From positions 62,001-126,000 of the forward strand of contig NZ_FOLL01000001.1 of NCBI RefSeq assembly GCF_900112315.1: a DNA stretch of 64,000 nucleotides, in the 5' to 3' direction. Positions 1-9,693 of this stretch are shown piece after piece. The translations under genes were made by a program, and so were the position numbers. The first letter of the stretch is position 1; each line of letters opens with the position of its first letter. The DNA comes from Parapedobacter composti. Its GTDB lineage: Bacteria; Bacteroidota; Bacteroidia; Sphingobacteriales; Sphingobacteriaceae. The notes under the pieces were generated by a model. The model was given only the letters and a program-made list of their open reading frames with translations. It made no database searches and had not been told where the DNA came from.

Positions 1-326
1 GCGGTGCACAAACCGAACTGTCACCCGGCATGGCGGCTCAGCTCCGTCCCGATGGCTCCCTCGAAAATACCCCATTCGACGCCGAGACGGTATTGGGTTG
101 GCAGGAGGGCGTCTATTTTTTTCATAACGAGCCACTCGAACATATCATGACGATGGTCAACCGAGCTTCCGGTACCGAGTTTATCATCGCCAATCCCCAA
201 CTAACCAAACTGCGGTTCAGCGGTGCCTTTGAAACGGCCAAGCCTGTTTCCGTGTTGATGCACAACCTGGCCGGCAGTTCTACGCTGCGTTACCGCATTA
301 CAGGTAACAAGGTTGTGTTATTTTAG
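1..326 (+). CDS. FecR-family anti-sigma factor, C-terminal fragment (5' end outside window)
   Basis: Open from the first codon (frame beginning at base 3) to a TAA at 324-326, so about 107 residues of the C-terminus are visible. The text shows the end of the FecR domain (a 'TELSPGMAAQL' strand, which in the family reads as a 'L.PGQ.A.L' turn) and then a DUF4974-like domain with the typical 'W.eG...F.nepLe.im..v.R' pattern. FecR proteins are inner-membrane regulators that take a signal from an STN-type TonB receptor and control a FecI sigma factor. The next gene is such a receptor, so this is its likely partner; the sigma gene should lie upstream. Family call is firm, the exact partner is inference. 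Confidence 0.85.
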   Translation, partial: GAQTELSPGMAAQLRPDGSLENTPFDAETVLGWQEGVYFFHNEPLEHIMTMVNRASGTEFIIANPQLTKLRFSGAFETAKPVSVLMHNLAGSSTLRYRITGNKVVLF

Positions 327-400
327 TTGTTAAAGACATGAAAAAGACCGTTAATAGTCGGTTGTAGCTTTTTTTTCAAAAAAAAGTGATTTCCTTGTCG

Positions 401-418
401 CCCTTTTTTAGAAAAGGG
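401..418. promoter_or_regulatory. Inverted repeat in the leader upstream of the first susC-like gene
   Basis: CCCTTTT at 401-407 pairs with AAAAGGG at 412-418 around a four-base loop, about 40 bases before the susC start. It follows a T8/A8 palindromic tract at 370-388. It could be a weak terminator for the fecR transcript or an mRNA leader hairpin. No clear TAnnTTTG promoter is seen in this 129-base gap. Confidence 0.35.
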
Positions 419-455
419 AAGTCTATTTTATTGAACTAACAATTATTTCTTGTCC

Positions 456-3400
456 ATGGGTTTAAAATTAATTACCAAATGCTTGGTGTGGCTGTTATTT
501 TTTTGTTTTTATGCGATGGCCAGCGTAAGTGCAGGACAGCAGCGGCAATTTTCGATGACGGCCAAGCAAATTTCATTAAAAGCATTGTTTAATGAAATTA
601 AAAAGCAAACGAATTTGGTCGTATTTTACAATAACGACCTGCTCGATGATGAGGAAAAAGTCGATGTTGCTTTCACGAGGGCTCCGCTTAAAGACGTGAT
701 GCAGACGGTGCTTCGCGGAAAGGCATTGTCCTTCCGATTCACCGACAGCTACATTATCCTGGCTCGGTCGGTCGCCGATTCCACGCGTACACCGCCAGTA
801 AGTAACGGTACCCTGAGCCAGCAAGACAGTATCGTAACCTTATCCGGCAAAGTGGTCGAGGGTGAGGCTGAAAACCCGCTGGCGGGTGTGACCATCCAAT
901 TCGCAGACGGCACAGGCACTACCATCTCCGATGAAGAGGGACGTTTCCGCATCACAGGTAAGAAAGGTACCCGCATGACGTTCCAATACGTGGGATACGC
1001 TCCCTTGGAGCTTCGGCTGGGCGTGGATAACCTTTCCCCCGTGCGCCTGACACCCAGAATGGAAACCTTAGAAGATGTGGTGGTTACCGGTTATCAAGTG
1101 ATTGACAAGCGTACCTTCACCGGATCAGTCGGCAAAGTAGACCCTGAAGGGTTGGCTACGGCCGGTATCTCCGATGTAGGCAAAGCACTGCAAGGAATGG
1201 TAGCCGGCGTGGCGGTAGAAAACACCAGTGGCACGTTCGGCACCAAATCAAAAATCCGTATCCGTGGCAACTCATCCATCAGTGGTAATCAGGAGCCGCT
1301 CTGGGTAGTGGATGGCGTGGTGCTGGATGATCCTGTTAACGTGAACCCCAATCAACTCTATTCCGGCGATGCCGCTACCATGCTCAGTTCGGCAATCAGT
1401 GGTATCAACCCGGATGACATAGAAGACATTCAGGTTTTGAAAGACGCGTCAGCTACAGCAATGTACGGTACACAGGCGGTCAATGGCGTGATTGTGGTAA
1501 CGACGAAAAAGGGCAGGGCTGGGCAAACCAACGTGAGCTATAAGAATAACTTCAGCATGGCCTTAAAACCGTCTATCACCAGCTTTAACGTCATGAATTC
1601 AAAGCAACGGATGGAGTTCTCGGAAGAATTGTATGAGAAGAACATCATGGACTTCACCAACCTTAACAGTACATACGGAGCGTTCGGCAAGCTATTGCAT
1701 CAGCTATCGCGCAAAGAAATCACTTGGGAACAATATTATGACGAGATTCAGCGGGCCAAAACATACAATACAGATTGGTTCGACGTGCTGTTCCGCAACT
1801 CGATCAATCAGGAGCATAGCGTCAGCCTAAGTACGGGCACAGAAAAAGCACAGTACTACATGTCCGGGAGCTATTTTCGGGACGATGGGCAGACGCGCAA
1901 TCAATATGTCGACCGTTTCAGTGGAAACCTTAAAGGGAATTTCAACCTGTCGGACAAATTCTCCATCACCGGCACATTGTACGGTTCCGTCCGTAACCAA
2001 CGTTCGTTCGGTGCATTTGATGAACACGTTTCGGGGGGGCTGCCTCAGCGCGACTATGACATCAATCCCTACACCTATGCCCGTACCACCAGCCGAGCCA
2101 TGCGTCCTTATAACGACAGTGGAGAGCTGGAATTTTACCAAGCTCATTTCGCGCCCTTCAACATCCTCCACGAAATGGACAATAATTTCGTGGACATCAA
2201 GCTCAAGGAAATCCGCTTCCAGTTAGACGGGCTGTGGAAAATCACCAGTAACCTGAACTATTCATTCATCCTGTCAGCGCGCGGTACCTCGGCAATGTCG
2301 GAACACATCTCCACCGAGCTATCCAATGTGGCCCAAAGCTATCGTGCAATGCAGTCTGTTGCCATCCGTTCCGCAAACGACCGGTTGTATGACGATCCTT
2401 ACGACGATAGCGAATATCGGATTTCCGTGCTGCCACGGGGCGGTATCGCCATGGTAGACAACAATCAGGGTGAATTTTACACTGTGAGAAACATGCTGAA
2501 CTACAAACCGGTATTCAACAATGTGCATATACTGGATTTGATGGCGGGTACCGAAATCAAGCAACGCAAGTACAACAACTATCATTTTACCGCCTATGGA
2601 CTGGAGTACTACCGTGGATTAACGGCAAGCCCCGATTATCGGGCCATCCAGCGCGACCAGTTGTCGGCCACCGGATCGCCGTATTACAACCTCGGGCTCA
2701 ATACCTACCGGGAAGCCTCATTCTTTGCTAACCTCGCATACTCATACGATAACAAGTACAACGTCACCCTGTCTACCCGTGCCGATGGATCCAATCGGCT
2801 GGGCGCTTCAGAGCGGTTCCGATTTCTGCCGATATGGGTAGCCGGCGTCAGTTGGAACGTTGATAACGAAGCGTTTCTTCAGGATGTGCAATGGCTTGAC
2901 TTCCTTAAAGTGAGAGGGTCGTATGGTACGCGCGGGAATATCAGCGGGCTGGGCAGTCCTGAGCTGCTGGCGTATTATGGTACCACCACGCGGTTCAACC
3001 CCAATGAAGTAGAAAACATTATTTCCATAGAAGCACCGGATAACCCTACCATGCAGTGGGAAAAAGAAAAAATGGCCAATGCCGCTATTGAATTCGGCCT
3101 CTTCTCCCGGGTTTCCGCTACGTTGGAATGGTACCACCGCGACAATTACGACCTGATTGGGGCAATCCAGGTATCGCGTGCTAGCGGCTTCACCCAGCGT
3201 ACAATGAACTGGGCAGACATGAGAAACGAAGGGTTCGAAGTAACGCTGAGCATGCAGCAAATCAAGCGGCATAACTTTCAATGGAGCACCATCTTCACAT
3301 ATGGCTATAACAAAAACGAAGTGACTCGCCTGCAAACGTCAAACGGTGTTATCCGCCAGACGCATGACCGTGGCGCGCCCATGCTGGGGAGGCCTGTCGC

Positions 3401-4052
3401 CGGACTCTATTCCTTCCGTTTTGCCACATTGGATGAAAACGGACTGCCCCTGTTTTATACGGCGGATAGCCGCCTGTCCAACTCATTTTCCAGATATACT
3501 ACCAATCTGGATATGCTAAAGTACGAAGGCAGTCGCGAGCCGCTCGGTTCAGGGGGGCTGACCAACCAATTCCAGTACAAAAACATCAGCCTATCGTTCC
3601 TATTTACTTTTTCCTATGGTAACAAGATTCGCTTGAACCCGCTGCTGAACCGGTATTTTTCAGACGTGGACGCACTTGATGCTGCCTTGGCCAACCGGTG
3701 GACCACCCCCGGCGATGAGCGGTATACCAATGTTCCCCGGATTATCGAGGAGGAAACACGGGCGCAGCTACTACAGGCCAATGCTGAACCGTTCATGGCC
3801 TACAACAGGAGCGACATCCGGGTGGCCGATGGGTCATTTATCCGGTTTAAAAACGTCATGATAGCTTATGATATTCCCCATGTGTTGGCCGACCGGTTGC
3901 GGGTAAAGAACTTGAAGATTACTGCGCAGGCACAAAACTTAGCTTTGTGGGCCGATCCCAGCCTGAACGGGCAAGACCCCGAAGCCATTGTGTCAGGTAT
4001 TTTCATACCGGCAGCCACCAGCTATACATTGGGGCTTAATTTAAACTTTTAA
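456..4052 (+). CDS. SusC/RagA-family TonB-dependent outer-membrane receptor with STN signalling domain
   Basis: A 1198-residue outer-membrane transporter for a bulky nutrient, energised by TonB. Order: signal peptide (about 1-28), STN/secretin N domain (about 30-85), carboxypeptidase-regulatory-like beta-sandwich (about 126-190), TonB plug starting at 'EDVVVTGYQV' (about 205) with the SusC signatures 'IRIRGNSS' and 'PLWVVDG', then a long beta-barrel ending in an aromatic 'LGLNLNF', normal for insertion by BAM. The STN domain means it probably signals to the FecR encoded just upstream. ATG 456 is preferred to the TTG two codons earlier. The SusD-like partner follows after 13 bases. The substrate cannot be read from the sequence. 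Confidence 0.96.
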   Translation: MGLKLITKCLVWLLFFCFYAMASVSAGQQRQFSMTAKQISLKALFNEIKKQTNLVVFYNNDLLDDEEKVDVAFTRAPLKDVMQTVLRGKALSFRFTDSYIILARSVADSTRTPPVSNGTLSQQDSIVTLSGKVVEGEAENPLAGVTIQFADGTGTTISDEEGRFRITGKKGTRMTFQYVGYAPLELRLGVDNLSPVRLTPRMETLEDVVVTGYQVIDKRTFTGSVGKVDPEGLATAGISDVGKALQGMVAGVAVENTSGTFGTKSKIRIRGNSSISGNQEPLWVVDGVVLDDPVNVNPNQLYSGDAATMLSSAISGINPDDIEDIQVLKDASATAMYGTQAVNGVIVVTTKKGRAGQTNVSYKNNFSMALKPSITSFNVMNSKQRMEFSEELYEKNIMDFTNLNSTYGAFGKLLHQLSRKEITWEQYYDEIQRAKTYNTDWFDVLFRNSINQEHSVSLSTGTEKAQYYMSGSYFRDDGQTRNQYVDRFSGNLKGNFNLSDKFSITGTLYGSVRNQRSFGAFDEHVSGGLPQRDYDINPYTYARTTSRAMRPYNDSGELEFYQAHFAPFNILHEMDNNFVDIKLKEIRFQLDGLWKITSNLNYSFILSARGTSAMSEHISTELSNVAQSYRAMQSVAIRSANDRLYDDPYDDSEYRISVLPRGGIAMVDNNQGEFYTVRNMLNYKPVFNNVHILDLMAGTEIKQRKYNNYHFTAYGLEYYRGLTASPDYRAIQRDQLSATGSPYYNLGLNTYREASFFANLAYSYDNKYNVTLSTRADGSNRLGASERFRFLPIWVAGVSWNVDNEAFLQDVQWLDFLKVRGSYGTRGNISGLGSPELLAYYGTTTRFNPNEVENIISIEAPDNPTMQWEKEKMANAAIEFGLFSRVSATLEWYHRDNYDLIGAIQVSRASGFTQRTMNWADMRNEGFEVTLSMQQIKRHNFQWSTIFTYGYNKNEVTRLQTSNGVIRQTHDRGAPMLGRPVAGLYSFRFATLDENGLPLFYTADSRLSNSFSRYTTNLDMLKYEGSREPLGSGGLTNQFQYKNISLSFLFTFSYGNKIRLNPLLNRYFSDVDALDAALANRWTTPGDERYTNVPRIIEEETRAQLLQANAEPFMAYNRSDIRVADGSFIRFKNVMIAYDIPHVLADRLRVKNLKITAQAQNLALWADPSLNGQDPEAIVSGIFIPAATSYTLGLNLNF

Positions 4053-4065
4053 AGGGCAAAGGGCT

Positions 4066-5481
4066 ATGAAACAAACAAAACATATCATCATTCTTCTTTC
4101 AACCTTGGTGGCCGTATTGACCGGTTGCGAAAAATACCTGGCCGTGAATCCGGACAACCGCGTCCGTTTATCCACCGTAGAAGATTATCAAGCCGTCATT
4201 ACCGGCGCTTACCCGCAGGCCTATCACCTCTTTACCGAACTGTATACGGAAAATGTACGTTACTACCATTATCCAGACTACAACCACGCGAACATCACGT
4301 CGTGGCTTAGGCCGCTTTATCTTTGGTCAGATAATTATATTCTGAATAACGCCATCACGCCGGAGGCGGCGTGGCGCAAATATTATAACAACATCTACGA
4401 AGCAAATGTTGTTCTGGAAGGAGTTGACCAAGCCAGTGGTGACGATGCCCTGCGGCGGTCTGTGAAAGGCGAAGCTTACATGAACCGCGCCTACTGCCAC
4501 TTCATGTTGGTTAACATTTTCGCCAAACATTACCATTCGGCCACGGCAGCGACCGATTTGGGCATCCCTTATGTAGCCGAAACGGAAAAGGAGCCGGGAC
4601 GGTCGTATAAGCGCGACAATGTGCAATTTGTGTATGATCACATTGAAGCGGATGCCAAAAAAGGTCTGGAACTGATCAATGAAGGTTTCATGAAGGCGCC
4701 CAAGTTCCATTGGTCACGAGCATCAATACACGCGTTTCTTTCCCGCTTTTACCTGTTCAAGGGCGACTGGGAGCAATCGCTCTTCCACAGTGAGGAGGTT
4801 TTCAAGCTCAACAATAGCATCAGGGATTTGTTCTCGGATTACGACCAATATTTTGCTGTAGGGGATTACACAACGTTCGCACGGCGTTACTTCGAAACGC
4901 ATAACACCAACATTCTGTTGGTCAACTACACATTGGAGTGGAATTCCTATTTTAGGGGTAGCCTGTATGCCAATGCATTCAGGGAAACGTTTCACCCCAA
5001 TGACGTGCGCGGAAAGATATATACCCGCTGGAATAATCAAACCCCCAATTACATGGCCCGGAAGTTCCGTGGTCAGCTGCCGTCGGACGGGCAATCGTAT
5101 TCTGATGTGGCGCTTTTTGTGGTAGAAGAGGTGATGTACAATGCGGCAGAAGCCGCCGTTCGGAAAGAAAACCCCGACTTTCAATATGCGATAGACCTGT
5201 TAAACCAGATTCTCCAAAGGCGCTGGCGGCCATACGTTGCGTTGGACCTGGCCGATTATCCCACGGAACAAGCCTTACTGGATAAAATACTGGATGAGAA
5301 AAACTGGGAGCTTTGCTACGAGGGCCATCGTTGGTTTGATGTAAAGCGGTATGATATTCCGGTAACCCACTGGGACGGCACCCGGGAGATCCACCTTCCG
5401 CCGGGCGATCCACGGCGGGTGGTACAGATTCCTTTTGCCGAATTGGACGCCAATCCAGAAATGGAACCCAATCCGCGTTAG
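4066..5481 (+). CDS. SusD/RagB-family nutrient-binding outer-membrane lipoprotein
   Basis: 471 residues with a lipoprotein signal (lipobox LTGC, lipidated Cys21) and the helical TPR-like SusD fold: N-terminal 'Y.A.iTGAYP' region and a C-terminal 'ELCYEGHRWFDVKRYDIP', the hallmark 'E...EG.RwfDL.R' of SusD/RagB. SusD proteins sit as a lid on their SusC partner and bind substrate at the cell surface. Only 13 bases follow the susC-like gene, so the two are one operon and probably one complex. Confidence 0.95.
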   Translation: MKQTKHIIILLSTLVAVLTGCEKYLAVNPDNRVRLSTVEDYQAVITGAYPQAYHLFTELYTENVRYYHYPDYNHANITSWLRPLYLWSDNYILNNAITPEAAWRKYYNNIYEANVVLEGVDQASGDDALRRSVKGEAYMNRAYCHFMLVNIFAKHYHSATAATDLGIPYVAETEKEPGRSYKRDNVQFVYDHIEADAKKGLELINEGFMKAPKFHWSRASIHAFLSRFYLFKGDWEQSLFHSEEVFKLNNSIRDLFSDYDQYFAVGDYTTFARRYFETHNTNILLVNYTLEWNSYFRGSLYANAFRETFHPNDVRGKIYTRWNNQTPNYMARKFRGQLPSDGQSYSDVALFVVEEVMYNAAEAAVRKENPDFQYAIDLLNQILQRRWRPYVALDLADYPTEQALLDKILDEKNWELCYEGHRWFDVKRYDIPVTHWDGTREIHLPPGDPRRVVQIPFAELDANPEMEPNPR

Positions 5482-5529
5482 GGCAATTTAATATCTCCCG
5501 TTGTTGAAAACTCACAAAATGAAACAATT

Positions 5530-6381
5530 ATGACAGCATATCAAGACTTCAGTAAGATTGCAGCCATTGTTTTGGCCAGCCTGCTCTTTTTCGCTGGGGG
5601 GTGCCAGCCCGAAGCCCCCATCCCTTATGAACCGTATGAAGAAACTCCACCGCCGGATGACCCTACTGATTTGGCCATCTATCAGTTACAGAAGGAGTAC
5701 CAGACCAAAATCATTTATCGCTACGATCGGCGGTATAAATCGGCCGACGCGTTCGCCGTGCCCCCCCGGCAAGAGTTGGTGCTTCCCTATATCGAAAACG
5801 TAATCCGGAAACTGTTCATCGCTCCTTATGATCGGCAGCGAACCGATTTCATGCGGGAACATATGCCCATTGAAATGATAATGTTCGGAACCAGCATGGA
5901 TTACGTGGAGGGCGGCGAACGAAACTTCAGCGCCTCGGGGCTGGCCTATGGCTTGAGTCGGGTCATCATTACCGGCGTGAATGATTATGATATGGCCAAC
6001 GCGTCGTGGCTGCGCGGCCAATATGCCACCCTGCACCATGAATTTGCGCATGTGCTGGACAAGATTTACGGCCGTCCGATAGGCTTCGATGAAGTATCAA
6101 AAGGCTTGTATGCGGGTGGCACGGCATACGGCGCATTCAGCCAGGCGGAAGCCCGGTCTCGCGGATTCTGGCGCAATTACGGAATGACTAATGAGTCGGA
6201 AGACTTTGCCACTTGGGTAGACGGCCTGATGACCACCCCAAAAGAAGAAGTTATGGAAATCGTTGAAGCCAACGACTACCTGAAACAGAAATATCTACTG
6301 GTTTATAACTTCTATCTGGATAAGGGGATTGACATCCATGTGCTGCAGGAGTATTTGCAGGACATCTTAACTAATTTATAA
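5530..6381 (+). CDS. Substrate import-associated zinc metallohydrolase lipoprotein
   Basis: 283 residues, lipoprotein signal with Cys25 (AGGC). The zinc motif HEFAH is at residues 170-174, inside 'LHHEFAHVLD', and a downstream acidic stretch 'NESEDFATW' could give the third ligand. This matches the putative zinc-binding peptidase family found in SusC/SusD operons (substrate import-associated zinc metallohydrolase lipoproteins). It probably cuts a peptide or other bond in the substrate at the cell surface. The 48-base spacing to the SusD gene supports co-transcription. The family is confident; the substrate and the peptidase activity are not demonstrated. Confidence 0.88.
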   Translation: MTAYQDFSKIAAIVLASLLFFAGGCQPEAPIPYEPYEETPPPDDPTDLAIYQLQKEYQTKIIYRYDRRYKSADAFAVPPRQELVLPYIENVIRKLFIAPYDRQRTDFMREHMPIEMIMFGTSMDYVEGGERNFSASGLAYGLSRVIITGVNDYDMANASWLRGQYATLHHEFAHVLDKIYGRPIGFDEVSKGLYAGGTAYGAFSQAEARSRGFWRNYGMTNESEDFATWVDGLMTTPKEEVMEIVEANDYLKQKYLLVYNFYLDKGIDIHVLQEYLQDILTNL

Positions 6382-6390
6382 CGTATACTG

Positions 6391-7830
6391 ATGAACAAGA
6401 AAATAATTCCGGCTATCGCCCTCTTGGCGTTTATGGTATTGGGCTGCGAGAAAAAAGCTACGGTACTGCCGCCCAGGCCTGTGTCCGAAGAAGTGAGCCA
6501 AATCGCGGCACGTTATACCGAGCTGCTGGCCTCGTCGTCCAACGGATGGATACTGGCTTACAAACCTGAGCAATACGACGATACCGTTTATATGCAATTA
6601 CGTTTCCAGGGCGTGCAAACAATGAGCATTCTGTCTGGATACAGGGGCTTCCATACCGTTCAGGAAGCCGTAACATACGATTTTGAAGGTAACTATGTGC
6701 CCATTATCGTATTTCCGGGAGAAAGTGTATTCGGTGAGCTGGCCGCTCGGTTCAATGGATCGCAGAAATTCAAAATGACCTATGTAGAAAATGGCGGTTA
6801 CTTTAACCTGGTCCGTTCAGACGGCTATGATAACGAGGCATTCCGTCTGGATCCGGCCGGTGCGGCCAACCAAGCCAAACTGGATGCCCAAGTGGACGCC
6901 GTACTTGCCCAAATAGCTCATGAGGAAGAGCAGGCCCGATTGGCAGAAGAAACCCGCTTGAAAGTCAAAGCCTTTGCCGAAATATCCACTGATTTCTATT
7001 TCTACAACCTGATTACGGAGCGCTTTTCAGCACGTATCGATGCGTTGGATACCCTTGCCAAAACCATCTCGCTGACCTATAAGGAGACCCCTGCGTCAGT
7101 CCCTACATCCGCCACGGTAACATATTCCATTTATCCGAAGGGCATAGTCATCAGTCCGGTAATTTCTTACGGTTCCGTGGTGGTAGATTCTATTGAGCTG
7201 GGCGAAGTGCAGGAGCCAACCCTGCAAATCGTTAAGGCCGGAAATGCGGGCACCGGAACCATGGGATATATGCATGAAGCGCCGTATGATTTTACCCTTA
7301 CCACAGACCGGGGCACCAGTATCACCGATTGGGTGACGGCACCAGCGCAACAGGTCGGGCTTTTTGCTTATACACAAAATGCGGAAGACTATTACAGCGA
7401 GGTGGTCAACCAGCACCGGCAGGTGTTTGGCACCTACCTGGAACAACATGGTAGTGACGTCAAAACAGACACCCGGCTGGTGCACCAGCTTTACTTCCCG
7501 GCAACGTCACCGACCAACCTGCAAATATCCACACATCGGCAGTCGGCTTCCGGAAATCTTTTTTTCCTCTACCGCTTTGCAATGGAGAAGTCTGAGGCAG
7601 CCGCCAGCGCGCTGACGATCACCTTTACCGAGCCAGCGGGTGCTACAGTGCCCTTAAAAGCCGGTTTTGACGAATACTTCTCTCATGTGTTTCCTGAAGA
7701 GGGCGTTACGGTGGTTCCTGTCATCGTGGGCACCACGCTGCGGCTCAGGCTGGTCAGTGTAAAAGATAGCCGCATTTGGGTGGAGTATATCTTACAGACC
7801 GCGGCGCACCGATCGTTGCGGTTCGATTAA
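6391..7830 (+). CDS. DUF4302-family lipoprotein (first of a tandem pair)
   Basis: 479 residues, lipoprotein with Cys19 (VLGC). The N-terminal 'YTELLASSSNGWILAYKPE' segment and the C-terminal 'EEGVTVVPVIVGTTLRLRLVS.KDSR' segment match the DUF4302 architecture. A charged helical stretch lies at about residues 165-195 (EEEQARLAEETRLKVKAF). DUF4302 proteins have no known reaction; they occur with SusC/SusD and the zinc lipoprotein as here. Starts nine bases after the metallohydrolase. Possible role: surface binding protein of the uptake complex (inference). Confidence 0.85.
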   Translation: MNKKIIPAIALLAFMVLGCEKKATVLPPRPVSEEVSQIAARYTELLASSSNGWILAYKPEQYDDTVYMQLRFQGVQTMSILSGYRGFHTVQEAVTYDFEGNYVPIIVFPGESVFGELAARFNGSQKFKMTYVENGGYFNLVRSDGYDNEAFRLDPAGAANQAKLDAQVDAVLAQIAHEEEQARLAEETRLKVKAFAEISTDFYFYNLITERFSARIDALDTLAKTISLTYKETPASVPTSATVTYSIYPKGIVISPVISYGSVVVDSIELGEVQEPTLQIVKAGNAGTGTMGYMHEAPYDFTLTTDRGTSITDWVTAPAQQVGLFAYTQNAEDYYSEVVNQHRQVFGTYLEQHGSDVKTDTRLVHQLYFPATSPTNLQISTHRQSASGNLFFLYRFAMEKSEAAASALTITFTEPAGATVPLKAGFDEYFSHVFPEEGVTVVPVIVGTTLRLRLVSVKDSRIWVEYILQTAAHRSLRFD

Positions 7831-7863
7831 GGGAAACGTATCCGGTAGATTAATAAGACCAAG

Positions 7864-9195
7864 ATGAAACATAATGTAATAATAGCCTTACTGGCACTGC
7901 TTCTCGCTTCCTGCGAAAAAACGACACAAGACAACCTGATACCACCTGATGCGGCCCGACTGTCCGAACTGCAACAGCAGTATGCGGACCTGTTGATCGC
8001 TTCAGAAGCAGGGTGGTACATGGAATACGCTGCCACAGAAGAGAATGGAGCAATATCGATATGGCTGCGCTTTTTTGAGGATGGCAAAGTGACCATGCAG
8101 TCCGATTTATACAATTTTACGGAGGAACGTACGTCCACTTTCCGGGTAGGCGGCATAAACCATCCAGAACTGGTTTTTGATACCTATTCTGTGCTGAGCG
8201 TGATGGCAGAGCGCATGGGGGGCGCCTTCGAGTTTTATCTGCAGCCCCGGGAAGACGGCACCATGGCCCTGAAGCCAATTGTTGCAAACGCAGAACACGA
8301 ATATACACTGCGTCCGGCCCTGCCTACCGATAAGGAGTTAATAGCGGCTAAAACCCAGACGTCCCAGTTGCTGTCGGCCTTTAACGAAAACGCTTCAGCT
8401 TACTTTAAAAATCTGATTCTGGAGCAGATATCGGCATTCTGTGAAATCGATGTCGCCGCCCAAGTGATCACGTTTACTTGGGCAAATGATCAGCAAGAAG
8501 TCGTCACCCAAGCTTTTTCATACACCAACTTGGCCAATGGTATCAAGTTGGCTGGAACCTGGCGTGCGGGCAATGTTTCCATAAATGAGCTGCATTTCGG
8601 GACCGCCACGGCAAACGAGTTGGAAGTGGTGGACGCCGGAGAAGCCGGTAGCGGGCAGATAGCAGTGTCCCATGTACCGGCCTTTCCATATAACGGAGCG
8701 GCTGACCTGTTTATATGGGCGGGTAGTGATGTCACCGTTCGCTTCTTTGCCTATACCTCAGACGATGTTGAAAACCATTACAGCGCCTCGCTTATTGATG
8801 ATTACGCGGTTCTTAAAGCAGCTTTGGGGGCTGAATTACTGCGTGTTCAGCTCTACAACAATAATCCGGCAGGCAGTGGCAGCAACTCCCTTCAACTGCT
8901 GACCCGTTTGCCGGGCAGTGACAGCAATGTATGGCTGCCTTATTATTATGCGTTGGAGAAATTGGACGAAAGCCACGTCATTGTTACGCCTACCGGCGTT
9001 ACAAACACCAACGGGGCACCATATTTGGCCGACGCCCTGCGGTTTATGGAAAACCTGTTTCCGCCAGAAGGCGTCACGGTGGTTCCCTACGGCAGATCCG
9101 GCACTCAGCAACGGTTACGTCTGGTAAGCCGTAAGGACAGTCGTTACCATATTACAGTTAATGTAAGCACGCCGTCCGGAGTATATATCGATTAG
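7864..9195 (+). CDS. DUF4302-family lipoprotein (second of a tandem pair)
   Basis: 443 residues, lipoprotein with Cys17 (LASC). It is a diverged paralogue of the gene before it: compare 'YADLLIASEAGWYMEYA' near the N-terminus and 'PPEGVTVVPYGRSGTQQRLRLVS' then 'KDSR' near the C-terminus, with a conserved order of segments between. The pair probably arose by tandem duplication and then diverged strongly. No catalytic motif is visible. A surface-exposed, substrate-binding lipoprotein is the most likely role. Gap of 33 bases from the first copy, same operon. Confidence 0.83.
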   Translation: MKHNVIIALLALLLASCEKTTQDNLIPPDAARLSELQQQYADLLIASEAGWYMEYAATEENGAISIWLRFFEDGKVTMQSDLYNFTEERTSTFRVGGINHPELVFDTYSVLSVMAERMGGAFEFYLQPREDGTMALKPIVANAEHEYTLRPALPTDKELIAAKTQTSQLLSAFNENASAYFKNLILEQISAFCEIDVAAQVITFTWANDQQEVVTQAFSYTNLANGIKLAGTWRAGNVSINELHFGTATANELEVVDAGEAGSGQIAVSHVPAFPYNGAADLFIWAGSDVTVRFFAYTSDDVENHYSASLIDDYAVLKAALGAELLRVQLYNNNPAGSGSNSLQLLTRLPGSDSNVWLPYYYALEKLDESHVIVTPTGVTNTNGAPYLADALRFMENLFPPEGVTVVPYGRSGTQQRLRLVSRKDSRYHITVNVSTPSGVYID

Positions 9196-9258
9196 TTTAC
9201 AGCATGCTATGGCGCTTTTCCAGGTGTCCAGCCAACCGATAGCTGGGCACCCGGCCTG

Positions 9259-9432
9259 CTATTCATCACGCTCGCCGTGTCCTGGCTGTGAATAGGAAGG
9301 AGGATCGCTGGCCGGGAAGGTCTGCTCCACCTCTTCGTCCATCCGGCGATCCCGTTTTTCCTTGTCATCCTTTCTCTTTTTTTCAGCTTCCTCCTTATTT
9401 TCCGGAGGTGTCGGTTTCTTGTTGTTGTTCAT
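9259..9432 (-). CDS. Small charged protein with conserved TFPASDPP motif
   Basis: A 57-residue reading frame on the strand opposite to the surrounding operons, from ATG at 9432 to TAG at 9259. The first half is very charged and lysine-rich (KEEAEKKRKDDKEKRDRR). The second half has 'MDEEVEQTFPASDPPSYS', which matches a motif shared by many small bacterial proteins of unknown function (pattern D..v.eTFPASDPP.w). It is soluble with no signal peptide and is probably disordered. The recognisable motif makes this a real gene although it is under 60 residues. Function unknown; such proteins are sometimes stress-associated, which is only a loose hint. Confidence 0.75.
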   Translation of the reverse strand: MNNNKKPTPPENKEEAEKKRKDDKEKRDRRMDEEVEQTFPASDPPSYSQPGHGERDE

Positions 9433-9693
9433 GGCTATTACTTGTTTGCTTTGCGGGGTATTCCGCTATGTCAATAACAAACAGAAATCGGCGATGTTTG
9501 CCGGAAGCAAGGCGGGTGTGGAGCAATTTATAACTATTATTAAAAAAAATACATTTTCATGAGTATCAAACAGCATGTTTGCACTCTATAACGAATATAA
9601 GCCAATTTGTATCTGTATTATCTTGATGGGCGGATAATCCCTGCGCACCCTCTTGGTGAGCTGGGTAACACAGTTTTTCAAAAAAACATGTAT

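Noticed and set aside
2808-3335. 175-codon frame opposite the first susC-like gene
   Set aside because: Lies wholly inside a clear TonB-receptor barrel, with no family features or promoter.
4979-5527. 182-codon minus-strand frame over the SusD gene
   Set aside because: Antisense to a full SusD lipoprotein with the family hallmark; Pro/Arg-rich shadow translation.
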